Assembly: GCA_902635795.1 (NCBI GenBank)
Contig: CACPPH010000002.1
Coordinates: 1-64,000, forward strand
DNA from: an uncultured Pelagibacteraceae bacterium
Lineage (GTDB): Bacteria; Pseudomonadota; Alphaproteobacteria; Pelagibacterales; Pelagibacteraceae
Length of the DNA: 64,000 nt
Direction of reading: 5' to 3'
Shown: piece after piece, positions 28,996 through 40,675 of the stretch
Layout of the letters: the number at the start of each line of letters is the position of its first letter
How positions within the stretch are numbered: the stretch's first letter is position 1
Translations under genes and position numbers: made by a program
The notes under the pieces: generated by a model
What the model was told of the DNA's origin: nothing
Database searches by the model: none
The model's input: only the letters and a program-made list of their open reading frames with translations

Positions 28996-29789
28996 GCAGC
29001 ACTTTCAATTTGATTTTTTTTTAAAAATTCTTCAGCAAGTTTAAAATAAGATTTGCTTCCAACACAGTTTTTATCATATATTACGCAAGGTAATCCATGA
29101 GAGGGCGCTTCTGATAAACGTACATTTCTTTGGATTACAGTCTGATATACCTTATCCTTAAAATAATTTCTTGCCTCTCTGTCAACCTCAGAAGAAAGTT
29201 TATTTCTTTTATCAAACATTGTCAGTAATATACCTCTGATCTTAAGACTAGGATTTAGATTTTCTTTTATGCGATCTATTGTTTTTACAAGTTGAGTAAT
29301 TCCCTCTAATGCAAAGAATTCTGTTTGAAGTGGCACCAACAATTCATCTGAGGCAACTAATGCCATTATAGTAAGTAAGCTTAGAGACGGTGGACAGTCA
29401 ATAAAAATATTATCGTATTTTTTTAATAAACCTTCTTTTTTTGAATTCAAAATTTCTTTCAGTACAAATGCTCTGTTAGAGTCATTAGCAGTTTCTACTT
29501 CAAGACCGGAAAGATTTACATGAGAACCTATTAAATCTAGATTTTTAATATCAGTTTTCTGAATTATATTTTCAATATTATTTTTTTTAATTAAAAGATT
29601 GTAAACATTTTTTTCTTCATCATTATTGTTTTTACCTAGCCCAGTTGTTGCATTGCCTTGTGGATCCAAATCAATAACTAAATTATTTTGACCCATAATG
29701 GACAGTGAAGCAGCTAAATTTATTACGGTAGTGGTTTTTCCCACGCCACCTTTCTGATTTATGATTGCTAGTGTTGTAGGTGATGACAT
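28992..29789 (-). CDS. parA: Chromosome partitioning ATPase ParA
   Basis: INQKGGVGKTTTVINLAASL deviant Walker A. Confidence 0.98.
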   Translation of the reverse strand: MSSPTTLAIINQKGGVGKTTTVINLAASLSIMGQNNLVIDLDPQGNATTGLGKNNNDEEKNVYNLLIKKNNIENIIQKTDIKNLDLIGSHVNLSGLEVETANDSNRAFVLKEILNSKKEGLLKKYDNIFIDCPPSLSLLTIMALVASDELLVPLQTEFFALEGITQLVKTIDRIKENLNPSLKIRGILLTMFDKRNKLSSEVDREARNYFKDKVYQTVIQRNVRLSEAPSHGLPCVIYDKNCVGSKSYFKLAEEFLKKNQIESAA

Positions 29790-30407
29790 TTACTTGTTAA
29801 TCTCCATCAAAATTATTTTTGAATCTTTATTTGTCATGCTGCTTTCTAATTTATAAGGGTATTTTTTTGTTTTAAAAGAATTTTTTATTTCTTCCTGTGC
29901 ATTTTGACCCTTTAGAATCATTAATTTATGCGGTTTTTGGGCGATTTCACGTGAAACTTGTATTATTTGATCTAATTTTTTAAAAGCCCTGCAGATTATA
30001 ATCTCAGAATCTATAACTTCATCTCTTACATCTCCTAAAACTTCTGCATTTAAACTTAGTTCCTTAATTACACTCGTTAGGAACCTTCTTTTTACTGGTG
30101 ATTTTTCGTATAATTTCACGTGAAAAGCCTTATTTTTATTGAATATTTCTACTACTAGACCCGGAAATCCTGCGCCAGTGCCAAGATCAGCCATGGAATT
30201 GAGGTTAAAATCAATAAACTTAACCAATTGAGCAGAGTCGAGTATATGTCTATGCCAAATTTGATTTTCTGTGCTTTTAGAAATTAAGTTATAATTTTGA
30301 TTTTCCTTTAAAACTAGATTTGTGAACTTTTTAAGTTTTTCAATTGAATGATCACTAAAATTAAGACTCTTTTTAAGAATATTTATGACTTCAAGCTGCT
30401 GCATCAA
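29790..30407 (-). CDS. rsmG: 16S rRNA (guanine-N7) methyltransferase RsmG (GidB)
   Basis: [13 protein letters not shown] and [14 protein letters not shown] motifs. Confidence 0.96.
   Translation of the reverse strand: MMQQLEVINILKKSLNFSDHSIEKLKKFTNLVLKENQNYNLISKSTENQIWHRHILDSAQLVKFIDFNLNSMADLGTGAGFPGLVVEIFNKNKAFHVKLYEKSPVKRRFLTSVIKELSLNAEVLGDVRDEVIDSEIIICRAFKKLDQIIQVSREIAQKPHKLMILKGQNAQEEIKNSFKTKKYPYKLESSMTNKDSKIILMEINK
29945..29956. promoter_or_regulatory. Candidate parS site 1 (inside rsmG)
   Basis: TTTCACGTGAAA palindrome, core of parS consensus TGTTTCACGTGAAACA. Confidence 0.85.
30114..30125. promoter_or_regulatory. Candidate parS site 2 (inside rsmG)
   Basis: Second TTTCACGTGAAA palindrome, 169 bp from the first. 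Confidence 0.83.
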
Positions 30408-32272
30408 GCAGTGGCTTTATATCTAAGTTTTTTAATGTGTGAAAGAAGAATAATTATAGCTGCTGGCGTAACGCCATCAATACGAATAGCTTGACCAAGT
30501 GTTTTAGGCTTCACTTGAAGCAGCTTACTCTTAATCTCATTAGATAGACCGCTGAGTTTTTCATAATCTATACCCTCAGGTATGATAACGGACTCGTCTT
30601 TCTTAAAAGACTCTATATCTTTATCTTGTCTTTCCAGGTAACCCATGTAATGGGCGTCTGTTACAACTTGATTTTCAATAGACCTTGGAAAACTAGGAAT
30701 ATCAGGAAACACTTGCCTTATTTTTGCCATATTTACTTTTCGCTGACCCATAATCTCTAAACAAGATCTTTTTACTCCATCCATAGCAATTTTAATATCA
30801 TATTTCTTAGCTTGATTAGGTGATAGATAATTATTTTTTAGAATTGAATTAAGAGCCAAGATATTTTTTTTCTTTTCATCAAATATTTTTTTTCTTTCAG
30901 ACTTCACTAAATTTAAATTGATCCCAAAATCAGTTAGTCTTTGATCCGCATTATCAGCTCTTAAAGTTAATCTATACTCGGCTCTAGATGTAAACATTCT
31001 ATAAGGTTCTGTAACTCCTTTAGTAATGAGGTCATCAATCATAACACCAATATAAGAAGTTGATCGATCTAAAATAAACTCCTGTTGATTTTGAATTTTT
31101 AAAGCCGCATTAATTCCTGCTATCAGACCTTGTGATGCAGCTTCTTCATAACCTGTAGTTCCATTAATTTGTCCAGCGAGAAATAAAGAATTAATTTTTT
31201 TGGTTTCTAATGTTGCTTTTAACTCCCTTGGATCCACATAATCGTACTCAATTGCGTATCCAGCTCTCTTCATCACAACATGCTCTAAACCCTTGATTTT
31301 ACTCAATATTTTAAGCTGAATCTCCTCCGGAAGTGAGGTTGATATACCATTTGGGTAAATAGTATTGTCCTTTAATCCTTCTGGTTCTAGGAATATTTGG
31401 TGTTTTTCTTTTTCTTTAAACTTAACAATTTTATCCTCTATAGATGGACAATACCTAGGCCCTACTCCTTTTATGTTTCCTGAATACATAGCGCTTCGTG
31501 AAATGTTATCGCTAATAATTTTATGAACATCATTATTAGTATAAGTCATCCCACATTTGATCTGCTTATTGTCGATCTTATTAGTCAAGAAAGAAAAATA
31601 GTAATGATCATCATCAGCAGGCTGCATTTCTAGGTCATCATAGTCAATTGTATCGCCGTCAAGTCTAGGTGGCGTTCCGGTTTTTAATCTTCCAATTTGC
31701 ATATTGAATTTTGCTAGTTGTTCACTTAAACCGGTAGATGGTTTTTCATCAAACCGACCAGCTGGTATCTGTGTTTCACCTATATGTATTAAACCATTCA
31801 AAAAAGTTCCCGTAGTAAGTATCAGTTCTTTAGTTCTTATTTCTTTACCGCTCTGACAAACGAACCCTATTACTTTGTTGTTATCAAATAAGAATTTTAC
31901 TACTGGATCAGCTACGACTTCTAAATTTTCATAATTTAATAAAATCTTTTGCATGTGCTCTTTGTAAAGAGCTCTATCTGATTGGGTTCTTGGTCCTTGC
32001 ACTGCTGGACCACGACTTCTATTTAATAATCTAAATTGAATACCTGATTTATCAGCTACGACACCCATCACACCATCTAAAGCATCGATTTCTCTTACAA
32101 GATGTCCTTTTCCAAGTCCTCCTATAGCTGGATTGCACGACATTTCCCCTATAGTCTCGATTTTATGTGTAAAAAGAGCAGTATTTACGCCCATTCTAGC
32201 AGAAGCTGCTGCTGCCTCACATCCAGCGTGTCCTCCACCTATAACTACTACATCATAGCTTTGTTTTGTCAT
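30404..32272 (-). CDS. mnmG: tRNA uridine-5-carboxymethylaminomethyl modification enzyme MnmG (GidA)
   Basis: [42 protein letters not shown]. Confidence 0.99.
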   Translation of the reverse strand: MTKQSYDVVVIGGGHAGCEAAAASARMGVNTALFTHKIETIGEMSCNPAIGGLGKGHLVREIDALDGVMGVVADKSGIQFRLLNRSRGPAVQGPRTQSDRALYKEHMQKILLNYENLEVVADPVVKFLFDNNKVIGFVCQSGKEIRTKELILTTGTFLNGLIHIGETQIPAGRFDEKPSTGLSEQLAKFNMQIGRLKTGTPPRLDGDTIDYDDLEMQPADDDHYYFSFLTNKIDNKQIKCGMTYTNNDVHKIISDNISRSAMYSGNIKGVGPRYCPSIEDKIVKFKEKEKHQIFLEPEGLKDNTIYPNGISTSLPEEIQLKILSKIKGLEHVVMKRAGYAIEYDYVDPRELKATLETKKINSLFLAGQINGTTGYEEAASQGLIAGINAALKIQNQQEFILDRSTSYIGVMIDDLITKGVTEPYRMFTSRAEYRLTLRADNADQRLTDFGINLNLVKSERKKIFDEKKKNILALNSILKNNYLSPNQAKKYDIKIAMDGVKRSCLEIMGQRKVNMAKIRQVFPDIPSFPRSIENQVVTDAHYMGYLERQDKDIESFKKDESVIIPEGIDYEKLSGLSNEIKSKLLQVKPKTLGQAIRIDGVTPAAIIILLSHIKKLRYKATA

Positions 32273-32314
32273 TCTGTGAATGTAAACCTCTAGATTAAGA
32301 ATACAAGAAGTATT

Positions 32315-33643
32315 TTATTTACCGATACAGAAGTCTTTGAATATAGATCCAAGTATTTCTTCCACATCTACCTTACCGACGATGCTACCAAGATGTCGTG
32401 TGGCCATTCTTAGGTCTTCTGCTGCTAATTCGAGGTCTTTGTTTTGATCCTTTTTAAGAAACTTATCAATTTCTTTTAAACAATCATTGAGCTTAACTCT
32501 GTGCCTTTCTCTAGTAATTAAAGCGCTATTACTGGATGTAAATTTTTTGCTTAACTTAGCTTTAATCAAATCTATTAATTTGTCGATATTTTTATTATTT
32601 TTTACTGAAGCTAAAACTGTATCAAAATTAAATTTATGATTTTGTTTATCTGAAACATCTGATTTATTTAAAAAAATTATAGTATCTTTATTGATCATAT
32701 TCTGTATTTCTTTGTTAATTTTTTTTGACGAATTATCAATGACTATTATATTTAAATCTGCATCTTTTGATTTTCCTAAAGCTAAAGAAATACCTTTTTT
32801 TTCAACTTCATTTTTAGCTTCTCTTATACCAGCAGTATCAGCCAGAATTACAGGGTATCCATCCAAATTTAAATAGGTCTCTATAACATCTCTAGTCGTA
32901 CCAGCCTCATCTGATACAATTGCTACTTCTCTTTTTGAAAGTAAATTTAATAATGATGATTTTCCTGCATTAACTTCTCCTGTAATTGAAACCCTAAAAC
33001 CATCTCTAATTTTTTCTCCAACTTTATTATCTTCAATTATTTTTGTAATTTCTGAATGAATTTCTTTAATTGATTTGTGTGCATCTTTTAATACTTTTTC
33101 TGGAAGATCTTCCTCTCCAAAATCAATTTTTGCTTCTATAAAAGCAAGGGATTTTATTATTTTTTCCCTCAAATCATTATAATAATTTGATACATTGCCC
33201 TGAACTAATTTAACTGCTTGTTGTCTTTGTAGTTCCGTCTCGGAATGGATTAGATCTCCTATACTTTCTGCTTTTAACAAATCGATTTTATCATTTTGAA
33301 ATGCAATTTTAGTGAACTCACCTGGTTCAGCTAATCTGCAGTTTTTTTGCTCGGAAAGTACTCTTAATAAAGCGTTTATTACTGCGTTACTTCCATGGAT
33401 TTGTAACTCTGCTAGATCTTCTCCGGTATAGCTATTTGGCCCGGGAAACCACAATAATAGAGCCTCCGGATCTATTACATCACCATTGTTAGGGTTATAG
33501 AACTTACAAAAATTAACTTCGTTCGGCTTTATATCTTTAGACTTAATCAAATTTTGACAAATCTTGAGTGTTTCACTGCCTGATATTCTAACGATAGCTA
33601 TTCCAGAGGGACCTCTACCCGAAGATAACGCGTAAATGTTCAT
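32315..33643 (-). CDS. mnmE: tRNA modification GTPase MnmE (TrmE)
   Basis: GEVNAGKSSLLNLL, DEAGTTRDVIE, C-terminal CIGK. Confidence 0.98.
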   Translation of the reverse strand: MNIYALSSGRGPSGIAIVRISGSETLKICQNLIKSKDIKPNEVNFCKFYNPNNGDVIDPEALLLWFPGPNSYTGEDLAELQIHGSNAVINALLRVLSEQKNCRLAEPGEFTKIAFQNDKIDLLKAESIGDLIHSETELQRQQAVKLVQGNVSNYYNDLREKIIKSLAFIEAKIDFGEEDLPEKVLKDAHKSIKEIHSEITKIIEDNKVGEKIRDGFRVSITGEVNAGKSSLLNLLSKREVAIVSDEAGTTRDVIETYLNLDGYPVILADTAGIREAKNEVEKKGISLALGKSKDADLNIIVIDNSSKKINKEIQNMINKDTIIFLNKSDVSDKQNHKFNFDTVLASVKNNKNIDKLIDLIKAKLSKKFTSSNSALITRERHRVKLNDCLKEIDKFLKKDQNKDLELAAEDLRMATRHLGSIVGKVDVEEILGSIFKDFCIGK

Positions 33644-33647
33644 TGAA

Positions 33648-34757
33648 TTATAATGATAAACCTCGATTAGAGATTATTTTACTGAATTTTTTTAATGTCT
33701 CGTTGTTCTTAATATTTTTTACAATAATTTCTTTGAAGGGATCTAAATATTTATTTTGTTTAAAGAAGCTATGAGTAACATCGACACCTAAACTCATAAT
33801 AGTATTTTCAGGTTTTCTACTATTATAAAAATCATTTAGAGCATAGCTATTTTTAATAGAAATACCTAATCCCACGTAATATTTTATAATCTCTTTTAAT
33901 TTTTTTATATCCCTTAGAACTAGATTAAAACCCTGACCGGCCACTGGATGTATAGTATGCAGACCTTCACCAAGAATTAATATATTTTTTTGATGATACT
34001 GTCGTCTTAAACTAAGAGAAATAGGATACGACTGAATATTACTAATAGTAATATCTTGTTTGTTCTTCAACAATTCAACTATTTTGTTTTTTACTAAAGT
34101 TGAAATTTTTTTTAGATTATTTTTGAAAAAATGTTTTTTTACACTCCAAACAAAAGACAAATAATTTTTTGAAAAAGGTAGTATAGCTAACGGGCCTTCT
34201 TTTAAAAAGAATTGGCTTGTGTTAATTTTCTTAAAATTATGTTTTACATATCCTGTAATAGCTATTTCTTTATAATCTTTCTTGATAGATCTAATTTTTG
34301 TTATGTTATCATAAATATTAGATTGTCCTCCTATACAGAGGATAATCAAATCATAATTTTTTAATTCATCTAAGTTTTTTAAATCTTTTCTGATTAATTT
34401 AATTCTATTTTTTAAAATTTCTTTCAATAATACACTTTTAATTTTATCATTTTCAAAAACATACATTAGATTGGAGTTTGCTTCGTTTAGATTTAAAAAA
34501 TTTATATTTTCTTTAGAGGTTTCGTAAAAAAGGTCAATTTTTTGTGAAGGCCAGAACAATTTTTGTTCCAAACTTTTAATATTTTGATTAATGAACTTGT
34601 AATTTGTATCTGATATGGCAGTGGTCCTTTTATCAGTGTTTTTTATGCCTTTTTTAGCTATTAAATTTACCTCTACACCTGATACTTTAGATAAAATTAC
34701 AGCTGTCATTAAGCCTGAAAGACCGTCTCCAACAATGCATATTCTCTGTTTTATCAT
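33648..34757 (-). CDS. UbiH/UbiF family FAD-dependent monooxygenase (ubiquinone biosynthesis-like)
   Basis: ICIVGDGLSGLMTAVILSK and HTIHPVAGQGFNLVLRDI. Start set at MIKQRICI (34757); the upstream extension in the ORF track overlaps ftsK. Confidence 0.85.
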   Translation of the reverse strand: MIKQRICIVGDGLSGLMTAVILSKVSGVEVNLIAKKGIKNTDKRTTAISDTNYKFINQNIKSLEQKLFWPSQKIDLFYETSKENINFLNLNEANSNLMYVFENDKIKSVLLKEILKNRIKLIRKDLKNLDELKNYDLIILCIGGQSNIYDNITKIRSIKKDYKEIAITGYVKHNFKKINTSQFFLKEGPLAILPFSKNYLSFVWSVKKHFFKNNLKKISTLVKNKIVELLKNKQDITISNIQSYPISLSLRRQYHQKNILILGEGLHTIHPVAGQGFNLVLRDIKKLKEIIKYYVGLGISIKNSYALNDFYNSRKPENTIMSLGVDVTHSFFKQNKYLDPFKEIIVKNIKNNETLKKFSKIISNRGLSL

Positions 34758-34812
34758 ATTAAAATTTTTAACACTTTCATAAAAATGGTAAAAAGTACGT
34801 AATCGATTCGTA

Positions 34813-36894
34813 ATGAATACAAACTTTTTGGATAGTGTAACAAATTTTTTGAAAAAGCGAACCTTTGAATTGCTAGGTTTAATCCTAGTTTTATCAAGTG
34901 TCGCACTCGCAATAGCTTTTACAACATATTCTCCTGAAGATCCTTCATTCATTTATGGGGATACAAGTTTTGAGATCCAAAATTTTTTTGGGATTTATGG
35001 AAGTAGCATTGCAGATTTTTTATTACAAAGTTTCGGTTTAGCCTCCTTTTTATTATCACTTAATTTTTTATTTTGGGGATTAGATTTAATAATAAAGAAA
35101 GAATTAAGAAGAATAATTTTAAAACTATTTTTAGTTGTAGCATATTTAACTGTTGGAACAGTTTTTATCTATTTAACATTCGATAATTCTTTTTGGTTAA
35201 TTGATAATGGCAATTCAGGTTTCGTTGGAAAAATAACATATAACTTTATTAATACTTGGGCTCCGTGGATTGATAATACATATTCAATTTATGGACTGCT
35301 TTTATTAACTATTATTTTTTTTTCATTTTCAGCAGATATAAATTATAAAAAAGTATTCTCAGTAATTATTTCACTTTTTAGAAGAAAGCCTGTGGAAAAT
35401 ATTGAGCCAGATTTTAGTAAAATTAATATTGAAGACCGGCCACAGACATTAGAAAAGCCCCAGCAATCATTTTCATTTGATACTGACACAAGTTCTCAAA
35501 CAGAACAAGTCACTACAAAAAATAAATATAAATTACCAGATATAAATTATTTAGAAAAAAATTTATCTAAACTTAGTTCTGACGGAAATAAAAATCGTCC
35601 TGGCGCTGAGTTTATGGAAAAAATATTATTAGACTTTGGTATAGACGGAAAAATTAAAACAATAAATAATGGTCCTGTAGTAAGCCTTTATGAATTTGAA
35701 CCAGCGCCTGGTGTAAAAGTATCAAAAATAATTAATTTATCTGAGGATTTAGCAAGAAATACTAGTTCAACTTCTACAAGAGTTTCCGTCATTCCTGGAA
35801 AAAATACTGTTGGAATTGAAATTCCTAACGAAGAAAGGGAGGGCGTATCACTACGAGAAATAATTTCTTATGATAAATTTCAAAAGAAAGATGTGAGACT
35901 TCCAATAGCACTAGGTAAAAGTATTTCGGGAATGCCAATTGTTGGTGATTTAACATCAATGCCTCATCTTTTAATTGCAGGTACCACTGGTTCAGGAAAG
36001 TCTGTTTGCATTAATACAATAATTGTTTCTCTACTTTACAAACTAAGTCCAGACCTTTGTAAATTTATTTTAATTGATCCAAAAATGTTAGAGCTATCTA
36101 CTTATGAAGGAATACCTCATTTATTAACTCCAGTTATTACTGATGCTAAAAAAGCTACATCAGCTTTATCTTGGACAGTAAAAGAAATGAACAGCAGATA
36201 TAAATTAATGAGCAAGGTAGGAGTAAGAAACATTGATGGCTATAACTCTAAGCACAAACTTAAAATGCCTTACATCGTTGTAGTAGTTGACGAGATGTCA
36301 GATTTAATGCTTGTAGCTGGAAAAGAAATCGAAAACTATATTCAAAAATTATCACAAATGGCAAGAGCTGCGGGCATTCATATCATCATGGCTACGCAAA
36401 GACCAAGTGTTGATGTAATAACAGGTACAATAAAAGCAAATTTCCCTACAAGAATATCTTTCCAAGTAAGTTCCAAAATTGATAGTAGAACCATTTTAGG
36501 GGAGCAGGGTGCCGAACAATTACTTGGTAAAGGAGACATGTTATTCATGTCATCAGCAAACAGAATAATTAGAATTCACGGTCCATATGTTTCTGAACAA
36601 GAAATTGAGAAAATTACAAACTCATTAAGAGCACAGGGAGAACCAGATTATATGGAGGAAATTACTTCACAAGAAACAACGGAAAGCTCATTAACCCCTG
36701 GAAATGAAGGTGATGAGGATGAATTATTTAATCAAGCCGTAGAAATTATACAAGTAGAAGGAAAAGCTTCTACAAGTTTTTTACAGAGAAAATTACAAAT
36801 CGGATATAATAGAGCTGCTAGAATTATTGATATGATGGAAGAAAAAGGTATTGTTAGTAAAGCAAATCATGTTGGTAAACGTGAAGTTCTTTAA
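34813..36894 (+). CDS. ftsK: DNA translocase FtsK
   Basis: N-terminal TM segments; LLIAGTTGSGKSVCINTII; C-terminal gamma domain. Confidence 0.97.
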   Translation: MNTNFLDSVTNFLKKRTFELLGLILVLSSVALAIAFTTYSPEDPSFIYGDTSFEIQNFFGIYGSSIADFLLQSFGLASFLLSLNFLFWGLDLIIKKELRRIILKLFLVVAYLTVGTVFIYLTFDNSFWLIDNGNSGFVGKITYNFINTWAPWIDNTYSIYGLLLLTIIFFSFSADINYKKVFSVIISLFRRKPVENIEPDFSKINIEDRPQTLEKPQQSFSFDTDTSSQTEQVTTKNKYKLPDINYLEKNLSKLSSDGNKNRPGAEFMEKILLDFGIDGKIKTINNGPVVSLYEFEPAPGVKVSKIINLSEDLARNTSSTSTRVSVIPGKNTVGIEIPNEEREGVSLREIISYDKFQKKDVRLPIALGKSISGMPIVGDLTSMPHLLIAGTTGSGKSVCINTIIVSLLYKLSPDLCKFILIDPKMLELSTYEGIPHLLTPVITDAKKATSALSWTVKEMNSRYKLMSKVGVRNIDGYNSKHKLKMPYIVVVVDEMSDLMLVAGKEIENYIQKLSQMARAAGIHIIMATQRPSVDVITGTIKANFPTRISFQVSSKIDSRTILGEQGAEQLLGKGDMLFMSSANRIIRIHGPYVSEQEIEKITNSLRAQGEPDYMEEITSQETTESSLTPGNEGDEDELFNQAVEIIQVEGKASTSFLQRKLQIGYNRAARIIDMMEEKGIVSKANHVGKREVL

Positions 36895-37438
36895 AAAAAC
36901 ATTTTTAATCTCATTTTTTCTATTTATAACAACGAATTTGTTAGCTAATGAAAAAGATCAAATAGTTGCTCAATTAAATACCTTAAACTCTTTAGAATTT
37001 ACATTTGATCAATTAATTAATGAAAAAAGAGAAAAAGGTAGTTGTCTTTTAGAGTTTCCGGGGAAATTAAAATGCAATTACTTTGATGACAAGAAAAAGG
37101 AACTAGTTATTAATAATAAGAGGTTAGCAATAACGCAGAAAAGGTATAATAAAACTTACCATTATCCTATTTCAAAATCTCCATTCCTAAATATTTTGTA
37201 TAAGGATAAACTTTTAGAAATAGTACAATCAGGGAAATTAGAGTTAACTGATCAAATAATTAAGCTTGTTTATTTTGGTGATAACGAAATTACAATTTTT
37301 TTTGACAAAAAAAATCTAGATTTGAAAGGGTGGGAGATTAAAGATCAATACAACAATAATATAAATTTCTCCCTAAGGATTGTTGCTAAAAATGACGTCT
37401 TTAAAAAAGGAACCTTTAAAGTACCTGAAATAAACTAA
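36869..37438 (+). CDS. lolA: Outer membrane lipoprotein carrier LolA-like protein (start overlaps ftsK)
   Basis: Signal peptide; LEFTFDQLINEKREKGSCLLEFPGKLKCNYFDDKKKELVINNKRL. Start uncertain. Confidence 0.83.
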   Translation: MLVNVKFFKKTFLISFFLFITTNLLANEKDQIVAQLNTLNSLEFTFDQLINEKREKGSCLLEFPGKLKCNYFDDKKKELVINNKRLAITQKRYNKTYHYPISKSPFLNILYKDKLLEIVQSGKLELTDQIIKLVYFGDNEITIFFDKKNLDLKGWEIKDQYNNNINFSLRIVAKNDVFKKGTFKVPEIN

Positions 37439-37941
37439 GCTACAAAATCAATTTCTTCTTCTTTGAAAATTTCAAAGCCTTTGGATTTATAATTTTTTAA
37501 TGCGTGTTTGTGGTCTAAACTACAAGTATGAACCCACATCCTTTCAGGATTTTTTCTTGATGCACTTGCGATAGCATGATTCACAAGTGTCGAACCAAGT
37601 TTCAGACCTCTAAATTCTTTTAGTACTCCAAGATTGATAAGCTCTACTTCATTAGATCCGGGGTGATATTCTTGCTCATAATACCCAACTAGATCTTCAC
37701 CTTTTTTAAGAACATGAGTCTCCAGATTTATATTTGTGACATATTTTACCCACTCACTATCAGACCAAAGTAATCTGTCTCTCCAATAGTGATCTACGCC
37801 TATTTGTTTATAGAAAAATCTATTTAAGTGGAAATTATCTTTATCATCCAAAATAATTTGAAAGTTTTCTGGTAGATTCAAATCAACAGTCTTTGAAAAA
37901 TCTTTTATTTCTAAAAAATATCTTTTTACTCTTGATACCAT
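37435..37941 (-). CDS. GNAT family N-acetyltransferase
   Basis: LINLGVLKEFRGLKLGSTLVNHAIASA...HTCSLDHKHALKNYKSKGFEIF. Confidence 0.88.
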   Translation of the reverse strand: MVSRVKRYFLEIKDFSKTVDLNLPENFQIILDDKDNFHLNRFFYKQIGVDHYWRDRLLWSDSEWVKYVTNINLETHVLKKGEDLVGYYEQEYHPGSNEVELINLGVLKEFRGLKLGSTLVNHAIASASRKNPERMWVHTCSLDHKHALKNYKSKGFEIFKEEEIDFVA

Positions 37942-38297
37942 TAGCTGACCATCTTCCCGATTTTTTCGCCTGCGAATATATGAAAATGTAAGTGAGGAAC
38001 TTCCTGCCCCCCATCGCTGCCGATATTAGTTAAAGCTCGGTAACCTTTGTCTTTTGCACCCACTAAATTTGCAACATGTGTCACGGCTTTATTTAACTCT
38101 ACAATCTCTTTATCTGAAGCTTTACTGTTGAAATCATTAAGATCTACATATTCACCTTTAGGAATAACTAAAACATGAACTTTCTTTTGAGGATTAATAT
38201 CATGAAAAGCTAAAACATGATCATTTTCATAAACTTTTTTACATGGAATCTCTCCTCTTAAAATTCTAGCAAATATGTTATTTTTGTCATAACTCAT
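37941..38297 (-). CDS. HIT family protein (HinT-like)
   Basis: FARILRGEIPCKKVYENDHVLAFHDINPQ and HLHFHIF HIT triad. Confidence 0.96.
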   Translation of the reverse strand: MSYDKNNIFARILRGEIPCKKVYENDHVLAFHDINPQKKVHVLVIPKGEYVDLNDFNSKASDKEIVELNKAVTHVANLVGAKDKGYRALTNIGSDGGQEVPHLHFHIFAGEKIGKMVS

Positions 38298-38566
38298 TTC
38301 TGTCTTTTCTTAAGTTCGCTCATCACATCTTCAATTTTTATGTTGTTAGCCTCTAAGTAAACCATCAAATGATAAACCACATCAGCAGCTTCGTGTACCT
38401 TATTTGAATTTTTTTCCACAGATTCTATTAATTCGCCTATTTCCTCTTTTACTTTTGAAACACTTAGATTTTTATCGTTCAAAAGTTTATTAGTATAAGA
38501 TTTATCTGGAGAAGAATTTTTTCTCTCCCTGATTGTTTTAATTAATTGTTCTAAGTTTTCAAACAT
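38294..38566 (-). CDS. hisE: Phosphoribosyl-ATP pyrophosphatase
   Basis: KVKEEIGELIESVE..NKVHEAADVVYHLMVYL. Confidence 0.94.
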   Translation of the reverse strand: MFENLEQLIKTIRERKNSSPDKSYTNKLLNDKNLSVSKVKEEIGELIESVEKNSNKVHEAADVVYHLMVYLEANNIKIEDVMSELKKRQK

Positions 38567-38567
38567 T

Positions 38568-39326
38568 TTATAACCTTACTGATACATTTTTAGAATTCAA
38601 ATATTCTTTAACATCTTTGATTTTATACTCGCCATAATGAAAAATAGAAGCCGCTAAAACTGCACTTGCTCCACCTTTAACTATGCCATCATATAAGTGA
38701 TCTAGACTTCCAACTCCTCCGGAAGCTATCACCGGAATATTAGTACTATTTGTGATTGCTTTTAATAAATCAACATCGTAACCAGATTTAGTTCCATCTT
38801 TATCCATCGAAGTTAATAAAATTTCTCCAGCTCCATTTTCTTCAACTTTTTGAGCAAAATCCACTGCATCGATACCAGTTTTATTCCTTCCACCGTGTGT
38901 AAACACTTCCCATTTATTTTCAGAAATTTTTTTTGCATCGATTGCAACGACAATACATTGAGATCCAAATTTTTTTGAAGCTTCCTTAACAAAGTCGACT
39001 TTCTTTACAGCGGCAGTGTTAATGGAGACTTTATCTGCACCAGCTAACAATAAATCGGTAATATTTTGAATAGTTCTAACTCCACCTCCAACAGTTAAAG
39101 GAACGAAACATTCTTTAGCAGTTTTTCTAACAATTTCAATAATCGTTTCTCTATTTTCATTTGAAGCGGTAATATCAAGAAAACAAATCTCATCAGCGCC
39201 ACCGTCACTATAAATCTTAGCTTGTTCTACTGGATCTCCAGCATCTTTTAATTCAACAAAGTTAATACCTTTAACAACTCTTCCATCTTTAACATCAAGA
39301 CAAGGTATAATTCTATTTTTAAGCAT
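38568..39326 (-). CDS. hisF: Imidazole glycerol phosphate synthase cyclase subunit HisF
   Basis: [28 protein letters not shown]. Confidence 0.98.
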   Translation of the reverse strand: MLKNRIIPCLDVKDGRVVKGINFVELKDAGDPVEQAKIYSDGGADEICFLDITASNENRETIIEIVRKTAKECFVPLTVGGGVRTIQNITDLLLAGADKVSINTAAVKKVDFVKEASKKFGSQCIVVAIDAKKISENKWEVFTHGGRNKTGIDAVDFAQKVEENGAGEILLTSMDKDGTKSGYDVDLLKAITNSTNIPVIASGGVGSLDHLYDGIVKGGASAVLAASIFHYGEYKIKDVKEYLNSKNVSVRL

Positions 39327-40044
39327 TAATTTCCTTTGCTAACTCATCAAGTTTAATATCACCATCGTAAATAGCTTTACCAACAATAATACCTTCAATT
39401 TTTTTATTATTTAATTTTTTAGCCTTCTTAATATCATTTATTGAGGAAACACCTCCTGAAATAACAACAGGACAATTAGAAAGCCCCGCAATTTTAACAC
39501 TCTCATCTAAATTGGGGCTAGTTTTCATTCCATCTCTATTTATATCTGTAAAAATAATTCTGCTTACGCCAAAATCATTTACATCTTTTAAAAAATCTAT
39601 GGTTTTAATTTCTAGATTTTCTTTCCAGCCTGATACTGAGAGATTTCCATCTTTTGCATCTAATCCCAAGGCAATTTGACCTTTAAATTTTACGCAAGAC
39701 TCTTTTAAAAATTCTTTATTTTTAATAGCACCACTTCCTAAAATTACTTTCTCGACCCCAGTATCGACATATTGTTTAATGCTTTCGAGAGATCTAACAC
39801 CACCACCTATTTCAATCTTTAAATCGTATTTAATTACTATTTCTTTTATAATATTTAAATTGACTGTTTTACCCGTTAAAGCTCCATCTAGATCAACAAT
39901 GTGTAAGTTTTTAAAGCCATGATCTTTAAATTTTGCTGCTTGCTCAATCGGTGAAGTTTCATATTCAGTTTTATTTTTGAAGTCACCTTTAATTAATCTT
40001 ACGCATTTCTTATCTTTTATATCTATTGCAGGAAATATTTTCAT
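39319..40044 (-). CDS. hisA: ProFAR isomerase HisA
   Basis: [29 protein letters not shown]. Confidence 0.97.
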   Translation of the reverse strand: MKIFPAIDIKDKKCVRLIKGDFKNKTEYETSPIEQAAKFKDHGFKNLHIVDLDGALTGKTVNLNIIKEIVIKYDLKIEIGGGVRSLESIKQYVDTGVEKVILGSGAIKNKEFLKESCVKFKGQIALGLDAKDGNLSVSGWKENLEIKTIDFLKDVNDFGVSRIIFTDINRDGMKTSPNLDESVKIAGLSNCPVVISGGVSSINDIKKAKKLNNKKIEGIIVGKAIYDGDIKLDELAKEINA

Positions 40045-40673
40045 TATAATGTTAAAAAGTTATCAATCATCTTTAATCCTATTTTATCACTCTTTTCAGG
40101 GTGAAACTGTGTTCCAAATAAATTATCTTTCTCGATAGAACAGACAATTTTAGATGAATAATCAGTTGTTGCTGAAATGACTGACTTATCTTCAGGGATA
40201 AACTCATAGCTGTGAACGAAATACATATGAGATTTGTTTTTTATATCTTTAAATATTTTGCTATTTTTATGAATTTCAATTTCATTCCAACCAATGTGCG
40301 GGAGCTTAAATTTTCCTTTTTGATTATCAATTCTAGAAACTTTTCCAGGTATCCAACCTAGTCCTTTAGTTTCCGCTTCTTCATAACCCACATCAGCGAA
40401 CATTTGTAAGCCTACACAAATTCCTAATAGAGGTTTCTTATTTGTAATTGCAAATTCTTTGAGTGTGTCAACTAATCCAAAAACTTTATTTAAAGAGTCT
40501 ACGCAGCTTTTAAAAGAACCTTGACCAGGTAAAACAATCTTGTCGCTAGACTTAATCTTTTGAATATCTGAAGTTACCTTTAGATTAACTTTACCTTTAG
40601 CTACCTCTGTGAAAGAATTTATGACAGAGCTTATATTGCCCGATTGGTAGTCAACAATTGTGACGTTCATCAA
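40044..40673 (-). CDS. hisH: Imidazole glycerol phosphate synthase glutaminase subunit HisH
   Basis: LPGQGSF, PLLGICVGLQMF, GTQFHPEKS. Confidence 0.97.
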   Translation of the reverse strand: MMNVTIVDYQSGNISSVINSFTEVAKGKVNLKVTSDIQKIKSSDKIVLPGQGSFKSCVDSLNKVFGLVDTLKEFAITNKKPLLGICVGLQMFADVGYEEAETKGLGWIPGKVSRIDNQKGKFKLPHIGWNEIEIHKNSKIFKDIKNKSHMYFVHSYEFIPEDKSVISATTDYSSKIVCSIEKDNLFGTQFHPEKSDKIGLKMIDNFLTL

Positions 40674-40675
40674 TT

